Shown here one piece after another: positions 55,464 to 64,000 of a DNA stretch of 64,000 bases. The number at the start of each line of letters is the position of its first letter. The first letter of the stretch is position 1. Position numbers and translations under genes: made by a program. This DNA is from Chloroflexota bacterium (GTDB taxonomy: Bacteria; Chloroflexota; Anaerolineae; Aggregatilineales; UBA2796): positions 1-64,000 of the forward strand of contig JAJPHV010000022.1 in NCBI GenBank assembly GCA_021325095.1, written 5' to 3'. Under the pieces are notes generated by a model. The model made no database searches and was not told the origin of the DNA. It saw nothing but the letters and a program-made list of their open reading frames with translations.

Positions 55464-56309
55464 TCATGGTAACTCAAACATGCTGCCTTCGGCTGCAATC
55501 GATACGCTAAAAGGCGGCTTCTCGGATGCGGTCACTTCCGCCACCAGCCGATCCAGCGCCGTGTCATCGTGGGCCGGGTCATGGTGGAACAGCACCAGAT
55601 GTTTAACCTTTGCCAGGGCCGCAAACTTGAGGGCCTGTTCCAGGGAACTGTGGCCCCAGCCGACGTGGGCGCTGTACTCTGCGCTGGTATATTGGGCGTC
55701 GTGAATGAGCACATCGACGCCGGCGGCCAGCGCATAACCCGACGTCCAATCGGGCGAGATCGGGAACTGCCCATCAGACAGGCCCAGCGCCGGCTCGTGA
55801 TCGGGCAGGTAGGCCAATGAAGCGTATTGCGACGCGATTCTGAAACCCACTGTCGGGCCGGGATGGCAGACCAGCCCACATTGTACCGAGAATTCCCCGA
55901 TCTCATAGGGGGCGCAGGGCACTTCGTGGAGTTCCAGCTTGCAGGGCAGTTCCCGCAGCAGCACCGGGAACAGCGGCGGCGACAGATAGCGCGACAGCCG
56001 CGCTTCCAGGCTCAAGGTCGTGCTGGCTGGCCCCCAGATGTGCACCTCCGTATTCGGGTTGAAAAGTGGCGCGAAGAAGCCCAACCCCTGGATGTGATCC
56101 ATGTGCAGGTGGGTCAGCAGCAGGTCGATGCGGCGCAGCGTGCGATCAAAGGTGGTTCCCAGGCGGCGAATGCCCGTCCCTGCGTCCAGAACCAGCACCG
56201 TGCCCTGAGCGCCGATCACGGACACGCACGACGTATTGCCGCCGTAGTGCTCGGTTTCCGGCCCCGGCGTCGCCAGGGAGCCGCGTGTCCCCCAGAATCT
56301 GACCTTCAT
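55464..56309 (-). CDS. Metallo-beta-lactamase-fold hydrolase
   Basis: 281 residues. The start FWGTRGSLATPGPETEHYGG and LLTHLHMDHIQGLGFF (HxHxDH) with later LIHDAQYTSAEYSAHVGWGH and VLFHHDPAHDD give a complete metal site. This subgroup (RNase Z-like/PhnP-like) is often found with PAS or response-regulator genes in signalling contexts. The start overlaps the PAS gene by 4 bp (ATGA). Confidence 0.85.
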   Translation of the reverse strand: MKVRFWGTRGSLATPGPETEHYGGNTSCVSVIGAQGTVLVLDAGTGIRRLGTTFDRTLRRIDLLLTHLHMDHIQGLGFFAPLFNPNTEVHIWGPASTTLSLEARLSRYLSPPLFPVLLRELPCKLELHEVPCAPYEIGEFSVQCGLVCHPGPTVGFRIASQYASLAYLPDHEPALGLSDGQFPISPDWTSGYALAAGVDVLIHDAQYTSAEYSAHVGWGHSSLEQALKFAALAKVKHLVLFHHDPAHDDTALDRLVAEVTASEKPPFSVSIAAEGSMFELP

Positions 56310-56698
56310 GCTTTTGACTCCCAGAAGATCGCCACCACGCCCAGGTAGCGATCTGCCTGCCCGATCAGCGGAAAGGCGGTAATGTCGATGTGGCGGCGAA
56401 CGCCGTCCATCCCGCGCAGCCAGAAACTTTGATGGGTCGGCTCGCGCTGTTCCAGCACGTGTGTAATCGGGCGGTCCTCGATAGGGACGGGATTGCCTTC
56501 GTTGTCCATTGCCGGAATGAGCGGCAGCCAGACATCTCGCGCCAGTTCGCCTGTCTCCTCAAAGCGCCGGCCCAGGATCACTTCTGCCGGTTCATTGTAG
56601 TAGATGAGTGTCCCTTCCGGGCTGACAATGACGATGGGCATGGCGAGGCAGCTTGCCAGGTGGCGCATCAAGATGACTTCAATTTCCTTTGGAAACAT
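56306..56698 (-). CDS. Single PAS-domain protein
   Basis: 130 residues, one PAS fold (MPIVIVSPEGTLIYYNEPAE, FEETGEL, FWLRGMDGVRRHIDITAFPL). No output domain. Translationally coupled to the MBL hydrolase, so it may sense a signal and control that enzyme by contact. Confidence 0.8.
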   Translation of the reverse strand: MFPKEIEVILMRHLASCLAMPIVIVSPEGTLIYYNEPAEVILGRRFEETGELARDVWLPLIPAMDNEGNPVPIEDRPITHVLEQREPTHQSFWLRGMDGVRRHIDITAFPLIGQADRYLGVVAIFWESKA

Positions 56699-56975
56699 CC
56701 AACGACTTCTCCACTCGGTAGGCCAGGGCGGCGTGGCTATTTATACAACTATAAGCATTTTGCAAAATTCTGCCCGAATTGACGCCGTAAGTCTGTCTCT
56801 GTAAACTTGACGGGGATTCCCGCTAAACAAAACATCTCAGCCCCGCATCGCTTGGCTCGTGACAAGTGATGAGAACGCCTGGACATACTCGATAAGCATT
56901 GCTGGCAGCATCTTGCCGATCTTCAGTCGTCGCTTGTCTTTATTAGAATCTGGCTAGATCACGACGGAGATACGG

Positions 56976-59900
56976 ATGTCGGGAACTCTGCGCCACACGT
57001 TGCAACGCTATAGCATCGCGCTGCTCACGGTAGCGGCGGCGTTCGCTCTCACCCTTCTTTTGCGACCCTGGATCGGCTCGACCATCATCTTCCCGCTGTT
57101 TTTTGTGGCGGTTGCTATCAGTGCCTGGTTCGGCGGATTCGGCCCGGCTCTGCTGTCAATTGTCGTATCGGCGCTGATCATCGACCTCGTGTTTTTGCTG
57201 CCCTCCGGGCAGCTTTCCTTGAATACCGGCGACTTCATTCTGCTCGCCGTCTTGTTTCTGACAGCGCTGTTGATCAGTTCGCTCAGTCGGGCGCGGAGCC
57301 GGGGTGAGATAGCTCAGAGCCAGTTGGCCGCCATCGTCCAGACGTCTGGCGACGCCATCTTCACCAAGACGCTGGACGCCATTGTGCTGAGTTGGAATCC
57401 TGCCGCGGAACGAATGTATGGCTATACCCAGGCAGAGATGCGAGGCCGTTCGGTGAGCGTCCTTATTCCCCCGGAGCGGCCCGGCGAACTGGCCTGGATC
57501 ATGGAGCAACTGCGGCGTGGCGAGACCGTCCGAAACTTCGAGACGGTGCGGATACGGAAGGATGGTACGCGCCTGGATGTATCCGTGACGATTTCGCCCA
57601 TTCGGGATGCAGCGGGCAAGGTGACTGCCGCTTCGACCATTGCCCGTGACGTTACCGAACAAAAACGCACGGCAGCCGCGCTGAAAGAAGCCAACCAGGC
57701 GATGCAAGCGCTGCTTGACTATTCGCCGCTGCCGATCATCGTCTTTGACTGGGAGGGGATTGTCCAACTGTGGAGTCCGGCTGCCGAGCGGACGTTTGGG
57801 TGGAGCGCAGCGGAAGCGATTGGCCGGCCCTTGCCGGCAGTTCCGCCCGACAAACAGGATGAGTTCCAGGCCACCCGCGAGGCTGTCGCACGGGGCGAGA
57901 CCCTCATCGGGATCGATGCATCGTGGCGCAAGAAGGACGGCACGCCCATCGACATTAATTTTGCAACCGCAGGCATCCGCGACAGCCAGGGCCAGATTGC
58001 ACGCCTGATTACCATTGCCAGGGATGTCACCGAGCGCCGCCGTGCTGAACAGGAACAGCGCTTTCTGGCAGCAGCCAGTGCGGCACTGGTCTCCTCCCTC
58101 GACTATGAAACCACCTTGCAAAATCTGGTAGAGGCCGCTGCTTCGTTCCTGTGCGATTGGTGTACCGTTGACGTGATGGAGGGGGAGCAGATTCGACGGC
58201 TTGCGTTTACCCATACTGATCCGGACAAACAGATTCTGCTGCGTGAAATCGAAGCGCGCTACCCCCCTCACCCTGACCATCCGCACAGTGTCCTGGAAGT
58301 GATGCGCACCCAGAAACCTTTGCTCCTTTCGGAAGTTCCCGAAGAACGCCTCAAGGCACTGGCCCAAAGCCAGGAACATCTTGCCATGCTTCAGAGGCTG
58401 GCGCCGAAATCGTTCATGGGCATTCCCCTGTGGGCACGTGGGCGCACTTTTGGCATGATCGGGTTTATGTCCTCATCCCGGCGCTACACGGCAGCCGACC
58501 TGGCGCTGGCCGAAGAACTGGCGAACCGCGCTTCACTGGCCGTCGATAATGCGCTGCTGTACCGAGAAGTGAGCGAACAACGCGAGCGCCTGCGCGTCAC
58601 GCTCGCCAGCATCGGCGATGCTGTCATCGCCACCGATACCCGCAGCCGTGTAACTTTCATTAACCCGGTGGCGGAGCGTCTGACCGGCTGGACACAGGCC
58701 GATGCTGCCGGGCGCGACATCAAAGAGGTTTTTCATATCATCAATGAGCAGACCCGCCAGCCTGTGCCCAACCCGGTAGAGCGTGTGCTGCGCGAGGGGT
58801 TGATCATCGGCCTTGCCAATCACACCGTGTTGATCAGTAAGGATGGTGTGGAGCACCCCGTCGATGACAGCGGCGCGCCGATCCGTGACCGCCAGGGCAG
58901 TTTGCTCGGCGCTGTCCTGGTGTTCCGAGACATTACCGAGCGCAGGCGTGCCGAAAGAGCATTGGCCGAAAGCGAAGCGCGCTTCCGTATGATGGCCGAC
59001 ACCGCCCCCGTCATGATCTGGACGTCCGGCATGGATACCCGGCGCGATTACTTCAACAGACCCTGGCTGGAATTTACGGGACGCCGCATGGAGCAGGAAC
59101 TGGGTAACGGCTGGTCGGAGAGCATTCATCCCACTGACTACCAGCGCTACCTGGATAGCTACCTGGGGGCCTTCCAGACCCGCCAGGGGTTTGAGATAGA
59201 GTACCGACTCCGCCGGGCCGACGGCGAATACCGCTGGGTATACGATCACGGCGTGCCACGCTTCGACCCCAGCGGACAATTCGCTGGATATATCGGCTCG
59301 TGCATCGACATCACCGAGCGCAAGCGTGCGGAGGATGAACAACACTTCCTCAACGAAGTCAGCATCGTGCTGGCTTCGTCGCTCGACTATCAATCGACAC
59401 TCAACAGTGTAGCGCGGCTGGCGGTTCCGACGGTTGCAGACTGGTGTGCGGTGCACGTGGCAGTTGGCGATGGCACGCTTCAGCAGGTGGCGGTAGCGCA
59501 TGTAGACCCGGCCAAAGTCGAATGGGCGCATGAACTGGAACGCCGTTACCCGCCGCAGCCGGATGCCCCCAATGGTATCTACCAGGTCATGCGCACCGGA
59601 CGCACCTGGTTTATCCCGGAAGTGACCGAAGCCATGATCCAGCAGGCGACCAGCGACCCGGAAATCCTGGACATAATCCACCAGATCGGGTTTACGTCGA
59701 TCATCATTGCCCCGCTCATCGCCAGTGGGCAAACCCTGGGCACACTGCAACTGGTTTCAGCCGAATCGAAACGCCACTACGACGAGGGCGATGTGGCGCT
59801 GGCCGAGGAACTGGCCCGCCGCGCTGCTACCGCCATTGCCAATGCGCGCCTCTATGACGATACGCAGCGCGCGCGGCTGCGGGCCGAAGAAGCGGCGCAG

Positions 59901-61952
59901 CGTACTGCCCGATTGCAGCGGGTCACGGCTGCGCTTTCAGAAAGCTGGTCGCCTTCCGAGGTGGCCGACGTCATCATTAATCAGGTCATCGCTGCATCAG
60001 GAGCAGTAGCCGGGTCGATGTATGTACTGTCCCCGGATGGCGCTGCTCTGGAGCTGGTGCGCGCCGTCGGTTATCCGGAATCTATTCTGGATCAATGGCA
60101 GCACTTCCCTCTGGATGCGCCAACGCCCCTGGCCGAGGCCGTCCGAACAGGACAGCCCATCTTCCTGGCAACCTTCGAGGAAAGAGTGGAACGCTACCCC
60201 GACCTGGTTAAGCAGGTGACGCCGCTGCTGAAAGGGGCGGCCACCGCCTTGCCGCTTATTGTCGGTGGGCAGGTTGCGGGCACTATCGGCTTCAGCTATG
60301 AGCGGCCTCGGCCCTTCACCGAAGAAGATCGTTCATTTCTGTTGACGATTGCTCAACAATGTTCGCAAGCTGTTGAGCGTGCCCGGCTGTATGCCGAGAC
60401 CAAAGCCAGTGCCGAAACCTTGCAAAAGAAAGTGAACGAGCGCACGCGAGAATTGCAGGAGGCGGTGGAACAGGCCCGGAGCGCGGATCGGGCCAAGAGC
60501 ACGCTGCTCTCCACGGTCAGTCACGAGATGCGCACACCCCTGTCCAGCATCATCGGCTTCTCCAATTTGATCCTCAGCCGTAAGCCGGAACAGGAGAAGC
60601 TCATGGAGTACGTGACCTTCGTGAATATCGAGGCACGGCGTTTAGCCAGCCTGATCAATGACTTTCTGGATCTGCAACGGATTGAGGCGGGGCGTGAGGT
60701 TTTCCGTTTTGCCGATCTGGACATGGCCGCATTGATGCGCGATATCGTGAACAAGCAGGAACTGGGCGAAATGTCAGGGCACACCCTGCGCCTCGATCTC
60801 AACGCTGTGCCGCACGTTTATGCGGACAGTGACCGCATCCGGCAGGTGATCGTCAATCTGCTTTCGAATGCGATCAAATATTCTTCCGCTGGTGGTGAGA
60901 TCGTGCTGTCGCTGCGCGCCACCGATAGCGAGGTAATCTTCTCCATCCGCGACAACGGCATCGGCATTCCGCCAGAGGAGTTGGGGCGGCTCTTCGAGCG
61001 TTTTTATCGGGGCGATGCTGCCGAACGCCAGCGCATTCGTGGGACGGGTCTTGGCCTGGCTCTCTGCCGGGAACTGATCCAGGCGCATCACGGGCGCATC
61101 TGGGCCGAAAGTGAAGGCGTGAACAAAGGCTCAACCTTCAGCTTTGCGCTGCCCATTGCCCGCGCGCTGGTGGTCAGTCCGTCAGCCCATCCAGGCGCGG
61201 AGGAGGTACACGACCCGGCCCGAAAGAAAATCGTCGTTGTCGAGGACGACTCAAACTTCTCGGCCTACCTGGCGGACCGATTGGAGCCAGAGGGTTATAC
61301 GGTTCAGATTATTTCCTTCGAGGCTGCTACTCCGCACAGCATCAGCCTGCTAATGCCTGCACTGGTTGTTTTGGACATTTTTAAGGGCGAGTTGCAGCCG
61401 GGTTGGGCGCTGCTGACCGCGCTGAAGCAGTCCCCGGAAACACGCGCGGTCCCGGTTCTGGTCTGTTCCATCCTTCGCACCTCGCAGCAGGCGTGGTATC
61501 TCGGCGCTTCGGCCTACGTCAGCAAACCCGTCGATGAGACGTTCCTGTTGTCGGAAATCCAGCGGCTGATCGGCCCCTCGCCGCGCCAGATTCTGATCGT
61601 GGATGACGATCCGCAGATACGCACGTTCCTGACCGACCTGTTACACGAGTCTGGCTACCGGTCACAAAGCGCCGAGAACGGCCAGGCAGCCATCGAATGG
61701 TTGTCCGCCGGTCAGTGGCCGGATTTGATCATTCTGGATTTGATGATGCCCGACGTCGACGGGTTCGCCGTGCTGGAATGGATACGTGCTGACCAGCACA
61801 ATACCAAGCTCCCCGTCATCGCCTTTACGGCTGCCGAACTGACCGCCGAACAGCGAGCGTTGTTGAAGGAGCGAGCTAACGCCCTTGCTATCAAATCAGA
61901 CGATTCTCCTCAGCAGCTTCTCGACCTGATCCGGCAACTCACCGGGGAGTAG
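56976..61952 (+). CDS. Large hybrid sensor histidine kinase (DUF4118, PAS, GAF, HK, two receivers)
   Basis: 1658 residues. DUF4118-type membrane part (about 10-105, several helices), PAS 1 (113-235), PAS 2 (238-355), GAF 1 (360-520), PAS 3 (525-650), PAS 4 (655-775), GAF 2 (778-955), GAF 3 (965-1140), coiled coil, HisKA with His1183 (STVSHEMRTPL), HATPase (SNAIKYSSAGGE, DNGIGIPPEELG, GTGLGLALC), receiver 1 with Asp1467 and receiver 2 with Asp1588 (LDLMMPDVDG). GAF 1 and 2 share a DWC motif with the sensor at 62.5 kb. GGAG precedes ATG. A lone receiver follows 2 bp later, so a phosphorelay is likely. Confidence 0.92.
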   Translation: MSGTLRHTLQRYSIALLTVAAAFALTLLLRPWIGSTIIFPLFFVAVAISAWFGGFGPALLSIVVSALIIDLVFLLPSGQLSLNTGDFILLAVLFLTALLISSLSRARSRGEIAQSQLAAIVQTSGDAIFTKTLDAIVLSWNPAAERMYGYTQAEMRGRSVSVLIPPERPGELAWIMEQLRRGETVRNFETVRIRKDGTRLDVSVTISPIRDAAGKVTAASTIARDVTEQKRTAAALKEANQAMQALLDYSPLPIIVFDWEGIVQLWSPAAERTFGWSAAEAIGRPLPAVPPDKQDEFQATREAVARGETLIGIDASWRKKDGTPIDINFATAGIRDSQGQIARLITIARDVTERRRAEQEQRFLAAASAALVSSLDYETTLQNLVEAAASFLCDWCTVDVMEGEQIRRLAFTHTDPDKQILLREIEARYPPHPDHPHSVLEVMRTQKPLLLSEVPEERLKALAQSQEHLAMLQRLAPKSFMGIPLWARGRTFGMIGFMSSSRRYTAADLALAEELANRASLAVDNALLYREVSEQRERLRVTLASIGDAVIATDTRSRVTFINPVAERLTGWTQADAAGRDIKEVFHIINEQTRQPVPNPVERVLREGLIIGLANHTVLISKDGVEHPVDDSGAPIRDRQGSLLGAVLVFRDITERRRAERALAESEARFRMMADTAPVMIWTSGMDTRRDYFNRPWLEFTGRRMEQELGNGWSESIHPTDYQRYLDSYLGAFQTRQGFEIEYRLRRADGEYRWVYDHGVPRFDPSGQFAGYIGSCIDITERKRAEDEQHFLNEVSIVLASSLDYQSTLNSVARLAVPTVADWCAVHVAVGDGTLQQVAVAHVDPAKVEWAHELERRYPPQPDAPNGIYQVMRTGRTWFIPEVTEAMIQQATSDPEILDIIHQIGFTSIIIAPLIASGQTLGTLQLVSAESKRHYDEGDVALAEELARRAATAIANARLYDDTQRARLRAEEAAQRTARLQRVTAALSESWSPSEVADVIINQVIAASGAVAGSMYVLSPDGAALELVRAVGYPESILDQWQHFPLDAPTPLAEAVRTGQPIFLATFEERVERYPDLVKQVTPLLKGAATALPLIVGGQVAGTIGFSYERPRPFTEEDRSFLLTIAQQCSQAVERARLYAETKASAETLQKKVNERTRELQEAVEQARSADRAKSTLLSTVSHEMRTPLSSIIGFSNLILSRKPEQEKLMEYVTFVNIEARRLASLINDFLDLQRIEAGREVFRFADLDMAALMRDIVNKQELGEMSGHTLRLDLNAVPHVYADSDRIRQVIVNLLSNAIKYSSAGGEIVLSLRATDSEVIFSIRDNGIGIPPEELGRLFERFYRGDAAERQRIRGTGLGLALCRELIQAHHGRIWAESEGVNKGSTFSFALPIARALVVSPSAHPGAEEVHDPARKKIVVVEDDSNFSAYLADRLEPEGYTVQIISFEAATPHSISLLMPALVVLDIFKGELQPGWALLTALKQSPETRAVPVLVCSILRTSQQAWYLGASAYVSKPVDETFLLSEIQRLIGPSPRQILIVDDDPQIRTFLTDLLHESGYRSQSAENGQAAIEWLSAGQWPDLIILDLMMPDVDGFAVLEWIRADQHNTKLPVIAFTAAELTAEQRALLKERANALAIKSDDSPQQLLDLIRQLTGE

Positions 61953-61954
61953 TC

Positions 61955-62323
61955 ATGCCCTGCATTCTCATTGTCGATGATGAAGCCACCCAGCTCACCC
62001 TCATCCGGGAAACGCTGTCTAGCGCCCCGGATTTCACGTTCGTCGAGGCTCGTGACGGCAAACAGGCACTGGAGTATGCGCGAACCCATCATCCTGATCT
62101 GGTGCTGCTGGACGTCATGATGCCCGAAATGGACGGCTATCAGGTATGTCGTATTTTGAAGTCGGACCCTACCTTGAAAAACATCCCGATCATCCTGGTC
62201 TCAGCGCTCGGTCATGCCGAAGATCGGGCAGTGGCCCGCGATCTGGGGGCCTTTGATTTCATCAACAAGCCCTTCGAGGAAAGCGAACTGCACGCCATTG
62301 TGCGCAGCGCGCTTGAATCCTGA
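61955..62323 (+). CDS. Single-domain response regulator (receiver)
   Basis: 122 residues. ILIVDDEATQLTLIRETL, LVLLDVMMPEMDGYQ (phosphoacceptor), ILVSALG and FINKPFEES are complete. It starts 2 bp after the hybrid kinase and is its probable partner. No output domain. Confidence 0.92.
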   Translation: MPCILIVDDEATQLTLIRETLSSAPDFTFVEARDGKQALEYARTHHPDLVLLDVMMPEMDGYQVCRILKSDPTLKNIPIILVSALGHAEDRAVARDLGAFDFINKPFEESELHAIVRSALES

Positions 62324-62356
62324 ACCAACTGCTTCATCATCCTGGCCTCATATACT

Positions 62357-62495
62357 GCCTGTATAATCCGTTGAAGGGCAATACAGGCGTGTTCACTTCA
62401 CCTGGCCTGGACCCAGTGGAATCGAAAGCTGGCAGCCGAGGTTGTCTTGACTGCTTTCCCTCCGAAGTCGCAAACGGGACTGGCGTGAAGTGAAC
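62357..62495. promoter_or_regulatory. Promoter region with two inverted repeats before the second sensor kinase
   Basis: TATAAT (62362-62367) lies in an 8-bp inverted repeat GCCTGTAT...ATACAGGC (62357-62388). A second pair, GTTCACTTCAC (62391-62401) and GTGAAGTGAAC (62485-62495), is perfect over 11 bp with 83 bp between. The first looks like an operator over the -10; the second could loop the leader mRNA. Confidence 0.45.
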
Positions 62496-62518
62496 CCGGT
62501 GAACGAGGCGAGGTGGCC

Positions 62519-64000
62519 GTGAGCGGGAACTACATCCAGTTCGATGATGAACAGCATTACCGTCTGCTGCTGCTTGAAGACCTCCCGCAGATGGTCTGGG
62601 CAGCCGAACCCGATGGCGCCATAACTTACTTCAACCGGCGCTGGTACGATTACACCGGTCTGACCTATCAACAGAGCCAGGGCAGCGGCTGGCAGGCAGC
62701 CCTGCACCCGGACGATCTTGTCCTGACACTCGACAGGTGGCACAGAGCACTGAAGACAGGCGACAGTTACGAGGTCGAGAACCGGTTCAGGCGCGTCTCG
62801 GATGGTGTGTATCGCTGGCATCTGAGCCGGGCGCTGCCCATGCGCGATGCCGAGGGTCGAATTGTGCGCTGGCTTGGCACGGCCACCGACATCGACGACC
62901 AGAAACGTGCCTCGGAGCGTTTCCGGTTTGTGGCAGAAGCCAGCCGCTTGCTCGGCCTCTCCCTGGATTACGAGACGACGCTCCGCAAGATCACGCGGCT
63001 GATTGTGCCTTACCTGGCCGACTGGTGCTCGATTGACCTGGTCGATAAGACCGGTACGCCACAGCCCCTTGTCGTGGCTCACGCCGACCCGTCAAAGGCC
63101 GCCCTGGTGCGAGACATGGCACAGCGCTACCCGCCCGACCCGGAGGCAACCAGCGGTCTTCCCAACGTAGTGCGCACCGGGCAATCAGAACTTCTGGCAG
63201 AGATTCCCGACGAACCGCTGCTGGCGGCGGCTAAGGATGCCGAACACCTTCGCATGATCCGCGAACTCGGTATGAAATCCCGGATGATCGTGCCGTTATG
63301 GAGCCGGGGGCGTGTCCTGGGGACCATGACGCTCGTACTGGCGGAGGCAGGACGGCACTACAGCGCGGCGGACCTGGCGCTGGCCGAAGACCTGGCCCGC
63401 CGCGCCGCCATTGCCGTAGACAATGCACAGCTTTATACCGCCGCGCAGAAGGAACTTGAAGACCGCAAGCGTGTCGAGCAGGAATTGAAACGATCAAAAG
63501 ATCAACTCGAAGTCATCCTGAGCAGCGTGGCAGACGGAATTACGTTGCAAGACGCCAGCGGCAAGCTCATCTATGCCAACGACGTGGCCGCGCACAGCAC
63601 CGGCTACTCCTCGGTGGAGGCACTCCTTCAGGCGCCCCCCAACGAGTGGGCCGAGCGTTTCGACATTATGAATGAGGCCGGGCAGCCTTTCCCGCCCGCC
63701 GATCTGCCAGGCCGATTGGCGCTGCAAGGCAAACGGACGAATAAGACGGTCATTCGCTTCGTTGACCGTGCCACAGGGGAAGAACGCTGGGTGGTCGTCA
63801 AGGCCACACCGGTGCTGGATGCCGAAGGACGGGTACAGTTTGCGGTGAATGTCATGCAGGACATTACCGAAAGCAAGCGTGCCGAACAGGCTATCCGCAC
63901 CCTGAACGCCGAACTTGAACAACGAGTCGCGGAACGCACCGCACAGCTTGCCACCGCCGTGAAGTTGTTGCAGGACGAAATTGCCGAGCGCCGCCGCGCA
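62519..64000 (+). CDS. PAS/GAF sensor protein, probable histidine kinase (cut by window end)
   Basis: 494 codons visible from GTG 62519, which follows GAGGCGAGGTG. PAS 1 (MVWAAEPDGAITYFNRRWYD ... GTATDIDDQKRA), GAF (DWCSIDLVDKTG ... ADLALAEDLARRAAIAVDNA), PAS 2 (VADGITLQDASGKLIYANDV ... NVMQDITESKRAEQ) and a coiled coil (LNAELEQRVAERTAQL) that usually leads into HisKA. Its PAS and GAF modules closely resemble those of the 1658-residue kinase, suggesting duplication. Confidence 0.88.
   Translation, partial: MSGNYIQFDDEQHYRLLLLEDLPQMVWAAEPDGAITYFNRRWYDYTGLTYQQSQGSGWQAALHPDDLVLTLDRWHRALKTGDSYEVENRFRRVSDGVYRWHLSRALPMRDAEGRIVRWLGTATDIDDQKRASERFRFVAEASRLLGLSLDYETTLRKITRLIVPYLADWCSIDLVDKTGTPQPLVVAHADPSKAALVRDMAQRYPPDPEATSGLPNVVRTGQSELLAEIPDEPLLAAAKDAEHLRMIRELGMKSRMIVPLWSRGRVLGTMTLVLAEAGRHYSAADLALAEDLARRAAIAVDNAQLYTAAQKELEDRKRVEQELKRSKDQLEVILSSVADGITLQDASGKLIYANDVAAHSTGYSSVEALLQAPPNEWAERFDIMNEAGQPFPPADLPGRLALQGKRTNKTVIRFVDRATGEERWVVVKATPVLDAEGRVQFAVNVMQDITESKRAEQAIRTLNAELEQRVAERTAQLATAVKLLQDEIAERRRA

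Overview
The window reads as chromosomal DNA of a GC-rich bacterium, most likely a member of the Chloroflexota (Anaerolineae-like). This is an inference from gene style, not from a marker gene. Supporting traits are secreted proteins with long Thr/Pro linkers between LysM or PPC domains, a Uma2 nuclease, MalT-type LuxR regulators, very large PAS/GAF hybrid kinases, a MurF-Alr fusion, and the intergenic CCTCACCCC...GGGGTGAGG repeat family. No rRNA, tRNA or CRISPR array was seen.

Layout. 1-650: an IS200/IS605 transposase fragment with its end hairpin. 650-16.5 kb: a 4VR-domain protein, a MalT/LuxR-type regulator, and divergent from it an Opp/Dpp-type ABC importer (binding protein, two permeases, two ATPases) followed by a GH2 beta-mannosidase, a GH3 beta-glucosidase and an epimerase-like TIM barrel. 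These form a plausible uptake and breakdown unit for beta-linked oligosaccharides. 16.7-19.3 kb: two LysM surface proteins. 19.4-23 kb: glpA and glpB with a Uma2 nuclease gene between them, then a Crp/Fnr regulator. 23.9-26.2 kb: two exported proteins. 26.4-38 kb: murE, an AddA-like helicase-nuclease, an ArsR regulator, a UPF0173 hydrolase, threonine dehydrogenase, cyclophilin and ftsK.

38.4-44.7 kb is the most unusual part. A 6.3-kb integrated element splits a pyridoxamine-phosphate-oxidase-family gene exactly in frame; the two halves rejoin into a 187-residue protein if the element is removed. All element genes lie on the minus strand: a large serine recombinase, several small zinc-finger or basic proteins, and a chimeric DnaB-N/RecA-like helicase next to a cluster of TGACTCA iterons. 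A 21-bp palindrome is repeated three times. The reconstructed attP lies inside the 3' end of the recombinase gene. In the circle, the recombinase would read on through attP for 48 codons and end in an ATGA overlap with the next element gene. In the integrated state it instead takes a 41-residue tail from antisense host DNA. Integration would therefore change the recombinase C-terminus and break the operon.

45-64 kb: a response regulator, a HEAT-repeat protein, a translin-family protein, a double-XRE regulator with a TPR protein, a FAD oxidoreductase, a secreted LamG-like protein, a MurF-Alr fusion, a PAS/MBL gene pair, and a signalling cluster with a 1658-residue hybrid histidine kinase, a lone receiver and a second PAS/GAF sensor cut by the window end.
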